From assembly GCF_019097595.1 (NCBI RefSeq), contig NC_080732.1, positions 7,532,905 through 7,596,904 on the forward strand: a stretch of 64,000 nucleotides of DNA, written 5' to 3'. Shown here one piece after another: positions 23,432 through 37,103 of this stretch (the first letter of the stretch is position 1; each line of letters opens with the position of its first letter). Both the position numbers and the translations under genes were made by a program. Below the pieces are notes generated by a model. It was not told the DNA's origin. It worked only from the letters and a program-made list of their open reading frames with translations, and did not search any database. Origin of the DNA: Hemibagrus wyckioides (taxonomy: Eukaryota > Chordata > Actinopteri > Siluriformes > Bagridae).

Positions 23432-25364
23432 TATCTTCATGCACTGGTGAAACACACATCGATCATACACAGAAACACAATTCAACCAGTTAATCTAATC
23501 TTTTTTTGCAAAAGTCTTTCTAAACAACTACTAAGCATGGCCTTAGTAAAAGGGTAGCCATTAAAAGCTACCTGTTCACTCTCTAGCCGAAAAAAGCATA
23601 AACGCTCATGAACCTATAGTCAGTCCCTACTGCTACATTTGCTTCCACAATGCAGATTAAAGACCATAAAAATAGGTCAAAATTAAAAACAGCAAAGCAA
23701 AGCTCACAATGCACATACATTTGCATAATTTGAAGTTGAGCAATTTATACATTTCATGACTGTACAGTAATGCACAGCAATTAATTCTTTTTAAAACATT
23801 TATTTTTAAAAAAAAGCTTGGAAATCAAGTTATATTGTTAACAAAGTGCATCAACCTAACTGTGAAGTACATGCTCTGTGTGACTAGTTGTTGCTAAGCC
23901 TTGTTATCCTCTCACAGTCTCTCTGGTTTTGAGAGTTCATGTTTTCTTTATTCTAATTTTTATCTTTCCTAGTCTATGTTGTTTGCACAACGCCTTACCA
24001 TTGCCTGTTTTGTCATGACTTTGTCTTTGCCTCATGTATTGACTCTTGAAAGTTGTTGTGTACCTGTAACTGTGTCCATATCCGCTGTTCAACAAGTTTA
24101 AAGGTCTGTACAGTATGAAGATATCTGTATGAACTGGCAGGACATTTAATTAAACATGCTCAGATTTGCAGCTATTTCAGTACCGCAAACTGGTTCCGGC
24201 TTGTAACATGTAGTTACCATTTGTTTAAAGACAGCAAATTGAGTAGCAAATAGCAATGCTATCTAGACTCACATAATGGCTTAAATGTATTTGTTTAATT
24301 AAAGTCGTTGTGAGATTAACACCCCTTCATTCACAGGAACACCAGTATTCAACCATTCCCTCTTTGGCTTCCGAAAAGAACTAAATGTACTTCTTTAATT
24401 ACTTGAATTCAAATTCCATTTACAGTGATCAAGCACCACCTTACTAGCCAACCAAGATACCCGACAGCCAAGATTTATTAAAAACTCTTTTGGCTCTATG
24501 TATTGATAAATGCTCTTTCTTTTTTTTTTTGGAAGACCTTATTGGAGCAAATTTCCACTCTGAAAATTTCTATACAAAAACAGATTTGTGAAACATTTTT
24601 CTTTTCATAACAAGGTGATCCGAGACTTAAAAAGTCTGACGTGATATGGCCCTGCCGTGGTGTAGTTCACTGTCACTGTCACTTTCACTTCATTTACTTG
24701 CATAATTGATTACCATCCAAACATGGTGTGATAACACAAATGATACACAGACTGTTTTACTTGGAAGTACAGCAAAAAAAACTTTCCAATCATGGCACTC
24801 ACAAGCCTGTGAGCCATCAATGAGTTCAAAAAGGATGCAGCTTTTCATTGCAGTCATCAGTCAATGGCAAATGCCAGCTGGGTTTTCTCATCAGTCTCAA
24901 TGTCATTCCATAGTGGGGGCCAAATTTGAAATTAAACTAACGAGCAAGCTGTCTTAACATGGGTTAGCATCACCCTGATGCTGACCTCTCCATATGAAAG
25001 CTGACATAGAAAATCTGGATCACAGCCTTCATCAGTAATTCATTTTATGACTAACCAGATCAAGATCTCTAGAAGAATCCAAACAAACCAGTCATGACAT
25101 TTACATCAAAGATCAGAAAGAGTGGAGAAAATAATTAATTAATTAATCATTTCTGTATAATAATTTCTCAGGAGGGTTGATGGTACATGTACCTTTGGCA
25201 CATGAACCAATTTCAGCTTAAAACTGAGCAGTTTAAGCAGGATTAAAGCCTGGAATTTACTTGCTTTTAACTTTGCATATACAAGATACTACTTTATGTA
25301 TCATGTGGTCATTTAGAGCATTGCTTGGTGCAATACCAACATAACGCTCACTTATGTATGCTTA
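23432..25364. other. Intergenic sequence, no recognised gene
   Basis: This is largely unique sequence with short homopolymer runs (for example T10 near 24,520). The block 24,690-25,000 has little simple sequence and is a candidate conserved non-coding element, without proof. Confidence 0.5.
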
Positions 25365-25899
<535 letters not shown>

Positions 25900-27390
25900 T
25901 GTTCTATTTTACACATTTGTATAAACATTTCTTGTTTTTCTATTGCAGTTAGGGTGTAATTTAAAAACAAAAACTCTAATGAAGCTAATTAATGGGTTTT
26001 CTAGATTAATAGGCAATTTTGAATCTGAGGTCATTTTTTTCTATTTTTTATTTTTTTATTTTCAGAAAGCCTGAATGCTTATCAGCCAATCACAATCCAA
26101 ATGACTCCAAAGTATAATGTGGTTAGATGGCAAGTGGGAAATTCTGCCACATTTGGTAGAAATGATGAAGCTAAAATGAAAGCTTCATGATTTATGCACA
26201 AATCCAATCACCTCCACTCACTACATTAGACTAGTAAATTGAATGGAAGGAAATTTGCTCAAATGATGTCAAAGATGATGCCATAATTTGAAACAAGATT
26301 GATTTTTCTCAATAGGGTGAAAACCATGCAGTCTTGGTTTCAGTAAGAATTTTATCCTGATCAGGGACACAGAGCCAGATTCTTTCCTAGGAATACTGAG
26401 AATAAACTGGGCATGACAATGATCACAGTCACACACACACACACACACAAAGGGGTTCATCCTCCTCTGGGTGACACCAATTAAGTCATTACTCTTCCAC
26501 AGCTGTATATTATATATATTATTTATTATAGTCATGCAGTGACTCTTGGGTATGGGCGTCAAGGTCATTTTTTTATATCGTATTTTATTAAAGTGCTAAC
26601 TTAAAGTCTATAATATCAAAGAGAGGTTATTCACTGGTCAATCATTAAGACTTGAGCATGAACTATTTGTAGCCAGTGCCTCCTTTAGGCTATCCAAGTA
26701 AGAACATTGCCATCTAATGCTTTACCATGTAATAAAAATCAACAGGAATCTCATTGCAAACTTTAAGCCTAGCCATGTACAGCTATGCTCAGCAGCAGGT
26801 GATTCTTCTGTGTAAGAGACTCCAAGCAGAAGTAGAGCATCTGGATGACTCAGGCAATCCCCGAGGGCAGGCGTCTCATCAGGCAACAGGAGTAACATCT
26901 TTAGCTTGACAGAGAACGAGAGAGTAAGAGAGGAGGGAGCTTATTAGGTATGCACTTGTCCTGTAATGGCTTAAAAAGAAGTACATCGGGCACAGAGTGC
27001 AAGCTGTGACTCTGGCAAGACTAGCTATGACAGCATGAATAAAATAAACAGCCAGAAGGTAACATAGGTTATGTCTGAGTCTCAAGCACTAATTGGAAGG
27101 CTACCCTAGTAATATAATCTACATGAGCTTCAAATGAGAGGCTAGAGTTAATAATCACACTTACCCAGTAGTAGGTCATTTACCGCTTGTCTCATTTACC
27201 ACACTGTCTCAGCAATGGATGTACGAATGAGGCCTAAATCCTGACTGAAAGGTTTTATGAATGTTACACTTAAGCTTAGCTGTTTTGCCAGAACCTATTA
27301 AAAAACCTTGGATATAAATGGGAGGTTTCAGAATATGAAATATTTGATAGTTAATACTACAGAAAATCATCATAAAATCAAGTCATTGTT
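25900..27390. other. Intergenic sequence with a short (AC)n
   Basis: Besides an AC run at about 26,430-26,450 and A/T runs near 26,034-26,062, nothing recognisable is seen. Confidence 0.5.
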
Positions 27391-27394
27391 TTTA

Positions 27395-27640
27395 CATGTG
27401 GCTGTTTTTTGTGTTTCTAGTTAAATTTGCTACTGTATTATACAAGACTCTAGGATTATTTTTAGTATCTTCTAGTAAATTGGAGAAAAATGCTGACCTA
27501 GTAGCACTAAGAGTCTTTCTATAGCTCTCAAGATTCTCCTTCCATGCAATTTGGAGTACTACCAATTTAGCCATTCACATTCTAATTTGCAAGTCATCTG
27601 TTTTAAAGTGTACGTGTGGTTGTTATTCCAGATTGCTTGT
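27395..27640 (-). mobile_element. LINE fragment, region before the reverse transcriptase
   Basis: The minus strand reads WKENLESYRKTLSATRSAFF followed by SNLLEDTKNNPRVLYNTVAN. This matches in style the linker between endonuclease and reverse transcriptase in fish LINE ORF2 proteins (the pattern 'SYR-ALS-AR-YFS-LI-NK-NPR-LF-TVA-LT'). Sequence further right, the complement of CATTCACATTCTAATTTGCA, continues the similarity at the DNA level. No RT catalytic motif is present, so it is a dead internal fragment. Confidence 0.65.
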
Positions 27641-30600
27641 TTTTTGTGTCTATTTTTGATGTCAAATTGGTGCAATTTCAGAATATGGCTCTAAGGGCTT
27701 GTAAATACTATTTAAAGCAAATGACTGTGGAGCCATTTTTTTTGTAGCTATGCATGTTATGGTAGTATAAAGAACATAGCAGTGACAGACTCTGTATCTG
27801 ACACTCTGTAATTTAATAACACACCAGATATAAATGTTGATATTCCTGAAAGATTGGTCTTGTGTTTTTACAGCCTTTCCCGCTTCATGCTAGCTAGCTA
27901 AATCATTAGCTGCTCTTGTTAAAGACAGCAGTAGACTTACCATACAGAAACTCAAAATCAAATTATATCACTGAACTCCAAGAACTAAATGAAAATATTT
28001 ACTAGAATTTGGTGGTCCAAACAACATTTTATGTTCTAATTCCATCTTCTTATCTTCATACTAAGTGTGTCTCTAACAAATATTAGCTCAAATATCTTAA
28101 AAGGAATGTCAACTAGTATTGAGCCAAGGTAATGGGGGGATGTCACAACTATCTTGTAGATATTAACTGATTATGAAATGATGAGACTTATCATGCCCAT
28201 AATGAAATTAGTTAAACAATAACTATGCTTTCATGCATCGTAATCTGTTATTAACCTGACTAACAACTCAATTAATGGCTAGTACGTTTTTTTGAGATGA
28301 ACAGCATTCAAAACACAAGCGAGGCTAGCACACTACGCAAATGTCAACTACTATTTTTACGCTAAAACTACTGGTTGTTGTGGAAACCACTCCTTTCCTG
28401 CATGTAGATTTGGTATGGATTAGAGGTGTAAACAGAGCTTCAGCAAATGGAGTAAGTCCATTGATATCTTTGTATGTAATGTCGAAGAATTACCATCACT
28501 CCTCGGATGATTAGATTAACAAAAAAAAACTATTTGCCTCAAGACATTCTAAGGTTAAGCCAAGGTTTGTGTATTAAGTCTATGTTTGATTAAATACAGC
28601 TTTAGCTCAGTAGTTTAGGTATTGTGCCAGTGACAGGAAGGTTAGAAATCCCTCTTGATAACAGATAACAAATCCCTCTTGACTGGGGTATCAGGAATGG
28701 GGTTTAATTAGTGTAGCATGTCAATCTCATAATTTCATTTCTGTTGATCCACACATCAGGTAGAAGGTTTTCAGTGTTCTTGACTGTTATGAAGGTGCTA
28801 GCGATAGTAGCTTAGCAGTTTAACATTCTGTATTAAAGAGCAGAATGTTTTATACAGGCTGTAAAAGCCCATGATGACCAGCGCACTCTGCACAGCCTTG
28901 TCTCAGCTTTAGTTTTAACTTTGGATAAAAGCTACTTGACATGATTAAAAACCTTTGTATCTGAATCTGCTTATGTAGTCCATTCTGTTGAAAGCATCAA
29001 AATATGACCACTATAAATTATTTCTTGTTGCACTTGAAAGCACTTTTGAGAAAGGCCATATAATCTGACTGTGTGATGTATTTACTGCAATGCTCTGAAT
29101 TTAATTGAATTATACATACATAGGGTTCGTTCACATGGCCTTGGGGAAGAGTGTGAATGGCATTCCTGTAGATAGAAAAGTGAATCAGAAAGCTATTGGT
29201 GCACAAAACACAATGAAGCAAATAGGAAAGGTATCCCATTTCCAGGCAGAGTTTCGCTGAGCTCATTGTCATTGTGCGCTGATGCCAGTCATTTACTGAT
29301 TCATTCATAGAGATAATTGGCTCTCTGGAAACTGAGATTTACCTGTCATGAAAACGTTACAGGGTGTTTTGCAGCCGCTGGCATGATCATGTCACAATAT
29401 CAGTTCGCTCAGTGTGTCAAAGATCCTTTGTCTTTTTTCCAGACATGACTTAATTCAGTGCTGATTTTCATCACCTCAGGCTGTAGGGTATAGAACATAC
29501 CAGCTCAGTGTGAAACATGAGGTGACATTATGTTGACAATGTGAGGACAACTAAGGCAAAATTGTTGTATATTACATTTTTTCAAACATGATTTGGTCTC
29601 CACAAGAATAATTACAAAGCAATGTGTACATTTTATTCAAATCTGTAGGGATGATAATATGATTGTTCTGACTCAAAATCAGATGTTAGTTCTAACAACC
29701 TTTTGTTATGACACTCAAACTTGATTATAAGTTAATGAAGTTAATTCGATTTGGAACGTCTTTGTCTAAATAAAGCCCAAAAGCATGGTAGAGTGAAAAA
29801 GCCATAGATAAGATAAGCCATGATATCACAGGAATGTTCTGTAAGACATCTAATACAGAAAGCCAAAGATTTCGTTTAGGGCACAAAGAAATGACTACAG
29901 TTTTAAGTACATAGTGGATTCCTATTATTTTTAAATGGATGTTCTGAATTATTCCTGTTCATCCTAAAGCTGTCCGCCCATCTAAACTGAGCAAACATGA
30001 AAAATGGAAGAAAAATTACCCAGAGAGTAAAGCTGACAGAATCGTAGAGATGAATATAGGAGAACCTGTCAGAAGGACAACCATCAGTGACAATAGTCAT
30101 ACCTCAGTAAAAGGCCAGTATGTGCCCAAAGTGCTCTAAAAGTGCTCTAAGGCCATCCAGATACTAGATGCTTTCGTTTATTTAAAAAAAAAAAAAAAAA
30201 AAGTGGCCTAATGAACCAATGAACCAAAGCCTGTTTTTAAGCAGCAGTAACCGGAAGGCTTGTCATGGTTGAGCAAAAGATAAATGGCTCAAAGTACAGA
30301 GACATGTCTTTTAGATAAAAACCTGCTCGGAAGCACTCAGGTCCTCAGATGTTGAGGTCCTGATGACTTTTCACATAACAATTACCCAAAACACAGCCAA
30401 ATGAAAGCAAATTTTTAGGTTCATGTGTAATTGAGTTGAAGTAACCTGGATTTCAGCGCAGTTGAATATGAACCCGATGACAGGAGTACAGCAATCTTCA
30501 TCAACCGGTGTGACAGATTTCGGTTCTCCATAAAGGAAAGGGTAAAATTTCCTCAATTCCAAGTACACCGAAATAATCTCTGACTTGTTCCATAATGGCA

Positions 30601-31150
30601 AAAATATGTATGTATATTGCTGTGGTTTTATATCAGCAAACTGGCAAAAAAATATTTCAAAATGGATTTTTTTGATCGCTACAAATATCCAGTATTAAAT
30701 ATATCAAATGAATAAGGAAAGCTTATTTATTTTTAATCTGACCTAGGCTAACCTCATGTTGAGTAAAAAACCCTGTGGTACTGGTATGAGTATGTTTAAT
30801 GATGCCTTAAACTTTGCTAGCTGCTTTCATCACACAGTGAATATCATGCTTTGATCAAGTACATGTCATGGTGAAATAGACATTAGCGTGCTCAATCAAA
30901 GTTTGTTATCAAATACGAGCTGTCCGAATGTCTATGATGGATTGCGGGCAGATAGAGACAAAACACAAACATACTTCAGTTGAGGAAAGTCTGTAGATTT
31001 CCAAACTTCGTCTGCTACACAAATTGCAGCAGGAGGATTTAAAGGACTAAAATTTGTCACTTATGCATGATGAAGCCCTTTACTGATGATAAACCTTAAA
31101 AAAGAAATATGAAACATATAAAACATATGTGCTCAATTCATGTGCTCAAT
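27641..31150. other. Intergenic sequence, no recognised gene
   Basis: A SINE head remnant (AGCTTTAGCTCAGTAGTTTA, about 28,600-28,665) is followed by a local duplication of AAATCCCTCTTGA. An A18 run lies near 30,183. Otherwise nothing is identifiable. Confidence 0.5.
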
Positions 31151-31263
31151 TTATAGGTTTAAAGACCCCCAGAAGGTTAAAAAATGTTTATTAATGGGTT
31201 TGGCACCAACTCCATCACTCTGATCTTGCTGAAAGTCTGTTACACTGTAATGTGTGATACTTC

Positions 31264-31294
<31 letters not shown>
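31264..31294. repeat. (TTG)n microsatellite
   Basis: About ten TTG units. Confidence 0.95.
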
Positions 31295-31296
<2 letters not shown>

Positions 31297-31694
31297 AATC
31301 ATTTGCAGTCAGCGAGCCTCCTTTACGCTTTGCCTTGATTAATGGTTGCACTCTGAATCTGGACGTATTACAGCAGGGACTGGCACTCACAGAGGAGCTT
31401 ACCAATAACAGGAGAAAGATGGAGCTTAATGATCCAGCATCTGGCTCAACTCACGCTAGAAACACAATCCAAAAACTCATTATTGTGTAAGGTACATCTT
31501 AAAACTTTAATATTAATGCACTTGTTAATTGTTTCTGAGGAGGTTTCCTGTATTTGTTTTTGTTTGTATTTTTTGCAAGCTATCTTACAGCAAGCATACA
31601 GACTAAAGGAACAAAGCTGCCACATTACAGATCTATTCATTTTTGCAGATAAGATGATGACTAATAAAACAGACAGAATCAAATGTAAGCACAG

Positions 31695-31760
31695 AGCTGA
31701 GCACTTGAGCGTTAAGGGTCTTACACAAGCACCCAGCCCTGAATACATTTCACAGCATAT
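31695..31760 (-). repeat. Short SINE remnant
   Basis: The complement reads GCTGGGTGCTTGTGTAAGAC then CCTTAACGCTCAAG. This matches the 'gggcccttgagcaaggcccttaaccctcaa' body of the second SINE family. It lies within a 188-codon open frame and argues against that frame being a gene. Confidence 0.5.
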
Positions 31761-32009
31761 AAAGCATGGGGCGTGTGATTTGAATTTCTATTTCTATGCG
31801 AAAAAGGAAAAAACTATTTTTATAATCAAAATTTCTTCAAGGACAGCTCAAGAATATTTAAATCTAATTTGTCTCAGTTACACGATTCAATCCACCCCAG
31901 CTCTAAGAGACATTTCAAACATCTGCCAAAATGTGATCCTTTTCAGGCTCCTTTTTTTTCCCCACTATGTCTTCTTCTTTTTCACTTGCATGTGAATGAA
32001 GCATAAACT

Positions 32010-32255
32010 CCATGGAAATCACACAGCTCCAGGGTCCCAGATTCAATCACGGGCTCGGATGTATCTGTGTATAGTGTCTCAAGTTTCCTCTGGGTTTACT
32101 AGTTTCCCCCCACATCCTAAAAACAGGCCAGAAGGTTATTTGACTACTCTAAAATGCTCCAAGGTGCGAATGTGTGTGCACACGTTATCCCGTTATCCTG
32201 TGAAACGGCGTTCCATCTAAAGTGTATAGCTGATTTGTCCACCCCAAAATTGATT
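32010..32255 (+). repeat. L2-tailed SINE, plus orientation, degraded
   Basis: The marks appear in order: CAGCTCCAGGGTCCCAGATT, CCTCTGGGTTTACTAGTTTC, CCACATCCTAAAAACAGGCC, CTACTCTAAAATGCTCCAAG, GAATGTGTGTGCACACGTTA and ACGGCGTTCCATCTAAAGTG. This matches the family seen at 51.5 kb in the same orientation. Confidence 0.7.
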
Positions 32256-33227
32256 AGGATAAAATGGTCACTGAGCACAGATTCTAAATTATCGTATATA
32301 TTGCATCTGTTTCACATCCCTGGTTTACATAACAATGTGGAAATTTAAGGCTACAAAACTCTGACTGTGTGAACTGGTGCATTGTATCTGTGCACTAGGC
32401 AAAATCACTTAAAATCAACATTGTACCTTAGAAAAACAGATTAAACGGTGATATATTGTAACAGGAATAGCAGTAATTTCATTGAAACCGCTGTTGCGAA
32501 CGTGAATAATTACAAAACATTTAGCTCTTGCTGGAAGTTTTGCCTGCTAAAATCAATTCTCATTTTCCACCACTTTCTTTCTGGGTAGATTATAAGATTA
32601 ATCTAAACCCATATGCAAGACAGGAACTGATATGGATAAACGTTTCCTTTTTAACCTTCCATTATGTCTTTAATGAGATACCAGATGAGCTATTGATCTC
32701 CTGCAATCAAATGCTTTACTATAAATCTGCAAAACTAGGAAAGAAAACATCCTGATGTGTTTGGGCTATTTTGCCTATTTTTATCCATTAATCCTCCAAC
32801 CGTTCGTAAATGAAGGTCAGAAGAATCCCTAGCCACATTGCTAATATTCTCCCATCAAACATCCTGTTTGACAAATGACTTCAATCTGCATTCATTAAAG
32901 CGCCATAAGATAGAAAAACTATAGGCTACGGCCTTGATATCATTAAGGGCATTCGAAAGGCCACTAAGCTTCTCTGCGTTCATTAATCATCATCATCATT
33001 AAGTGCGGCTTTGTCAACATGGTGGTTGGTGCTGGTAAACACAGTCTAACCTTAGAAAACTTTACAAGACATTTAAGCACACACATCTATCAGTAAGGAT
33101 GATAATTAGTAGGAAATTGAAGGTCCTAGCTTGAGGCTGTGCAAGGGTGTGTGTGTGTGTGTTGTTAAAACGAACATTCACAGCAAGATTGATACTAATT
33201 ATAAGCAAAATATGTTTATAGGACAAC

Positions 33228-33287
<60 letters not shown>

Positions 33288-35898
33288 TGTTTTCATTTTT
33301 TCAGTCTTGGCTTTCTCACACAATTAGCTCTTGATATACTGGAGTATTTCACACATGCCTTATTGCTAAAGAAGTAGAATTCAGATGATGCATGATTGGA
33401 GAAGATATCTACCAATATCTACCGGAATAGCAATCTTGTTGCTTTGCCTTAAAAGCCTTGATAAAGCTATATCTTCCAATTACTTCATCAGTGGTTACAA
33501 AATGTCTGAGAAATAAAGAAATAAATGCTTTAATTTCAAACTAAACTGGAAGTGATACAGAGATATTAACTGTATATGTATGTTCCTGTGTTTCTATCTA
33601 TCTCTAAAGATTCAGGTCTCCATCTGTACTCAGATTTAAAACAGAGGTGGATATGCCTCCAGAAACACTTTGGGGGTGGGCGGGGGGGATAGGGCTGCAT
33701 ATAAAATAAAAATAAGCTTTTTTTATTCATAAACTATAACAACAAATAACGATTTGCAGATTTTTTTTTTTCAACTGTATTGTTCCTCAACCTCAGCTCT
33801 CACCCAGTTTGCCCTGTTGAACTTTCTGCCAAGGTTTCTGTCTAATGTGACTCAATAAGCTAGGGAACAATCGTTCAAAGTTTCCCAAATCCTGAAAATC
33901 CCAGCACTGTCAAGCTGTAATGGATGGGCAAGATCTTTAACCTATAACTCAGCTGTATCCTGCATCAGCAAGATAAGCAAGTGTACTGGGTAATGTGCTA
34001 TTTTGTAGAATATAAAGACATTCCTGCTATTTACTGTAAATATCTTTTACAGTTTTAATTGTCCATTTAGCAGCATTTTCCTGGTAAACCAAGTTTACCA
34101 AGTTTTGGTCAATTCTAAACTCACAACAGTGTACTTCAAACTGCTTTTAAGTTCAGAAAAATTCACTGGAGATTCAGCATGAAGCTGGGACATATTGTTT
34201 AAACTGGGGAGTGTTGCTGTGTGTCAAATGGGCTCTTTTAAGGACCATTTCATTCATGATGCCTGTCACTCAAGTGCCGGAATACATAAACCCCGGAACA
34301 CGCTGCAGGGACCATACAAACATGGCCGCCAAGGACAACAATCTCCAGCACAATGCACAATACAGACTGCCAAAGTCGAATCACACGCCTGTTCCTAAAT
34401 TTACCCACAACCAATATAAACACATTTAGACCCTTTCCATGTTGTAAAGTAATGCTCAGTGTGCCCTGATATGATGAGATGATAGAAGAGATCTGCTGCC
34501 CTGTGCATAAAATAAAATAAATTAAAATAGAATAAGCTAAAATAAAACAATTTCTTTCATCAATTTTAGGCCCGTTTGTATATAAATAAGGTTGTATTTT
34601 TCAGCCTAATGTTTATCATAGGCTACTAAAGAAAAACCAGTAATGAATTTTCTCCCTTTAAACAAGAGCCAACCTCACAAGACTTCCTTGTTGTGTCCAA
34701 TGGGAACCCTTTGAACCTTTCTGGCAGGGTTTGTTAAAAAAAAGTACACAAAAAAGATTAGTGTGCCTCCTATTTCTATCTGTATTGTAGCTGTTTAGAA
34801 CAAATTATCTGTTCAGTCCAAATGTTTTCAATCCAAATGTTTACATCCCTAGGAGCTATAAAACTACATCACTCGAGTTTATAATTGGTGTCCACTACAG
34901 ATGTGTGTGGGTTGTTTTAATCTCGCTCATGCAGCTCTTATTTCTGTTTGTACCTGACCGGGCTATATTCAAACCAATTTAATTGGTCTATTTATTAAAA
35001 TATAAACACATAAAATAAACATATAAATCAGCAGCCTAACTTCAACCACTGCGCTCTTGACTAGGCAGTTGTAATGACCCTGATCTTTCTTTGTTCCATG
35101 ACTTGCTTATAAGAGGAACGAAAACTCACTCACTTATTTGTTAGACACCCATAGATTCTGATAATAGTGCTCTTTTTCATATCTCTGTTTGTATCTGTTC
35201 ATATTCATACCTATAACACGGCATATACATCATCATACTTCATCATTTTTACGCCGGTGGAATGGAAATTCACTTTTTCAGTCAGTATAAACAAATAAAT
35301 TATTTTATCACTGGAAGTCTGATATGAAACCCCTCGTAGGCTAGTTAAAAACAGAAATAGTACAAATTTCCAAGGGTCTACTTTCATTTAAGCCATTAAG
35401 CACTAATGTGGGGTGTGGCAATGCAAAGAAATTCAAGGTTGAACATCCTAAAACAGGCGGAAATTCCATTTTTTGGAATAAAAAGAGTTCATGTCTGAAT
35501 TCATATCATTACTCTTAAATGAACAAGCATTTAAAGTCTCTGTTATTTTACAAAATCATTCCTTCTTTTATTCATTCATCTTCAGTGAGAAGCAGGAATA
35601 TGCCTTGCGTGTCCAGAACATTCCTTTTACTAATTTAATCAATTAAAAATATGATTATATAACCTAGTTATTATATAGTCATTTTAAGTAACTTTATAAG
35701 ATTTCGATAAGTACTGAAAATGTTTTTAATTTCTAATTATCTGTGCCAGTCCCATAAGTCAAGCGAAAACCTGAAGCAAGTCTTTTGACACCAAATATTT
35801 CCTGACAGATTCACTGAATTAGAACACTGACTATGGTTTATTTTCCATTATTAACCATCCTATTGACACTGATCTTTTTTTCGTTGATGCTTACAAGT
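32256..35898. other. Intergenic sequence between SINE and Tc1 copy A
   Basis: It includes an (AAT)n array (33,227-33,288), a plus-strand SINE remnant at about 33,880-33,975 (AATCCCAGCACTGTCAAGCT ... AACTCAGCTGTATCCTGCAT), and a repeat-like patch at 34,260-34,400. The block 32,760-33,010 is free of obvious repeats and looks like a candidate regulatory element. No coding exon is supported. Confidence 0.5.
33227..33288. repeat. (AAT)n microsatellite
   Basis: About 20 perfect AAT units. Confidence 0.97.
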
Positions 35899-35900
35899 TA

Positions 35901-37101
35901 CACTATATTGCCAAAAGTATTCGCTCACCTGCCTTGACGCACATATGAACTTAAGTGACATCCCATTCCTAATCCATAGGGTTCAATATGACGTCGGTCC
36001 ACCCTTTACAGCTATAACAGCTTCAACTCTTCTGGGAAGGCTGTCCACAAGGGTTAGGAGTGTGTTTATGGAAATTTTTGACCATTCTTCCAGAAGCGCA
36101 TTTGTGAGGTCACACACTGATGTTGGACGAGAAGGCCTGGCTCTCAGTCTCCGCTCTAATTCATCCCAAAGGTGTTCTATCGGGTTGAGGTCAGGACTCT
36201 GTGCAGGCCAGTCAAGTTCATCCACACCAGACTCTGTCATCCATGTCTTTATGGACCTTGCTTTGTGCACTGGTGCACAGTCATGTTGGAAGAGGAAGGG
36301 GCCAGCTCCAAACTGTTCCCACAAAGTTGGGAGCATGGAATTGTCCAAAATGTCTTGGTATGCTGAAGCATTCAGAGTTCCTTACCATGATCCCCCCTCC
36401 ACCAAACTTTACACTTGGCACAATGCAGTCAGACAAGTACCGTTCTCCTGGCAACCGCCAAACCCAGACTCGTCCATCAGATTGCCAGATGGAGAAGTGC
36501 GATTCGTCACTCCAGAGAATGCGTCTCCACTGCTCTAGAGTCCAGTGGCGGCGTGCTTTACACCACTGCATCCGACGCTTTGCATTGCACTTGGTGATGT
36601 ATGGCTTGGATGCAGCTGCTCGGCCATGGAAACCCATTCCATGAGGCTCTCTGCGCACTGTTCTTGAGCTAATCTGAAGGCCACATGAAGTTTGGAGGTC
36701 TGTAGCGATTGACTCTGCAGAAAGTTGGCGACCTCTTCGCACTATGCGCCTCAGCATCCGCTGACCCCGCTCCGTCAGTTTACGTGGCCTACCACTTCGT
36801 GGCTGAGTTGCTGTCATTCCCAAACACTTCCACGTTCTTATAATACAGCTGACAGTTGACTGTGGAATATTTAGGAGCGAGGAAATTTCACGACTGGATT
36901 TGTTGCACAGGTGGCATCCTATCACAGTTCCACGCTGGAATTCACTGAGCTCCTGAGAGCGACCCATTCTTTCACAAATGTTTGTAAAAACAGTCTGCAT
37001 GCCTAGGTGCTTGATTTTATACACCTGTGGCCATGGAAGTGATTGGAACACCTGATTCTGATTATTTGGATGGGTGAGCAAATACTTTTGGCAATATAGT
37101 G
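35901..37101 (-). mobile_element. Tc1/mariner element, copy A (1,201 bp)
   Basis: The ends are the short TIR CACTATATTGCCAAAAGTAT, continuing to about 29 bp. They are flanked by the TA target duplication at 35,899-35,900 and 37,102-37,103. The transposase is on the minus strand. Against copy B the element lacks 47 bp at about 36,382. It is not in a TA array, unlike copies B and C. Members of this family move by cut-and-paste into TA dinucleotides. Confidence 0.95.
35983..36967 (-). pseudogene. Tc1-like transposase, copy A, frameshifted
   Basis: The start [20 protein letters not shown] leads into an intact helix-turn-helix ([20 protein letters not shown]). Next come [11 protein letters not shown], the first catalytic motif WSDESHF and the [10 protein letters not shown] block. 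There a 47-bp deletion shifts the frame. The rest is open in another frame from [10 protein letters not shown] through the second Asp (FQHDCAPVH) and the Glu ([11 protein letters not shown]) to GGPTSY. This is the best-preserved N-terminus of the three copies. All three catalytic residues of the DD34E triad survive but not in one frame, so it is inactive as it stands. Confidence 0.93.
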
Positions 37102-37103
37102 TA

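Noticed and set aside
31429..31995. 188-codon open frame, the longest not in a transposon
   Set aside because: It runs through a minus-strand SINE remnant (about 31,695-31,760), has a low-complexity hydrophobic end, and shows no recognisable domain or splice context.
36201..36644. Plus-strand open frames opposite Tc1 copy A, and equivalents opposite copies B and C
   Set aside because: They are antisense shadows of the transposase, recur in all three copies for that reason, and have no family of their own.
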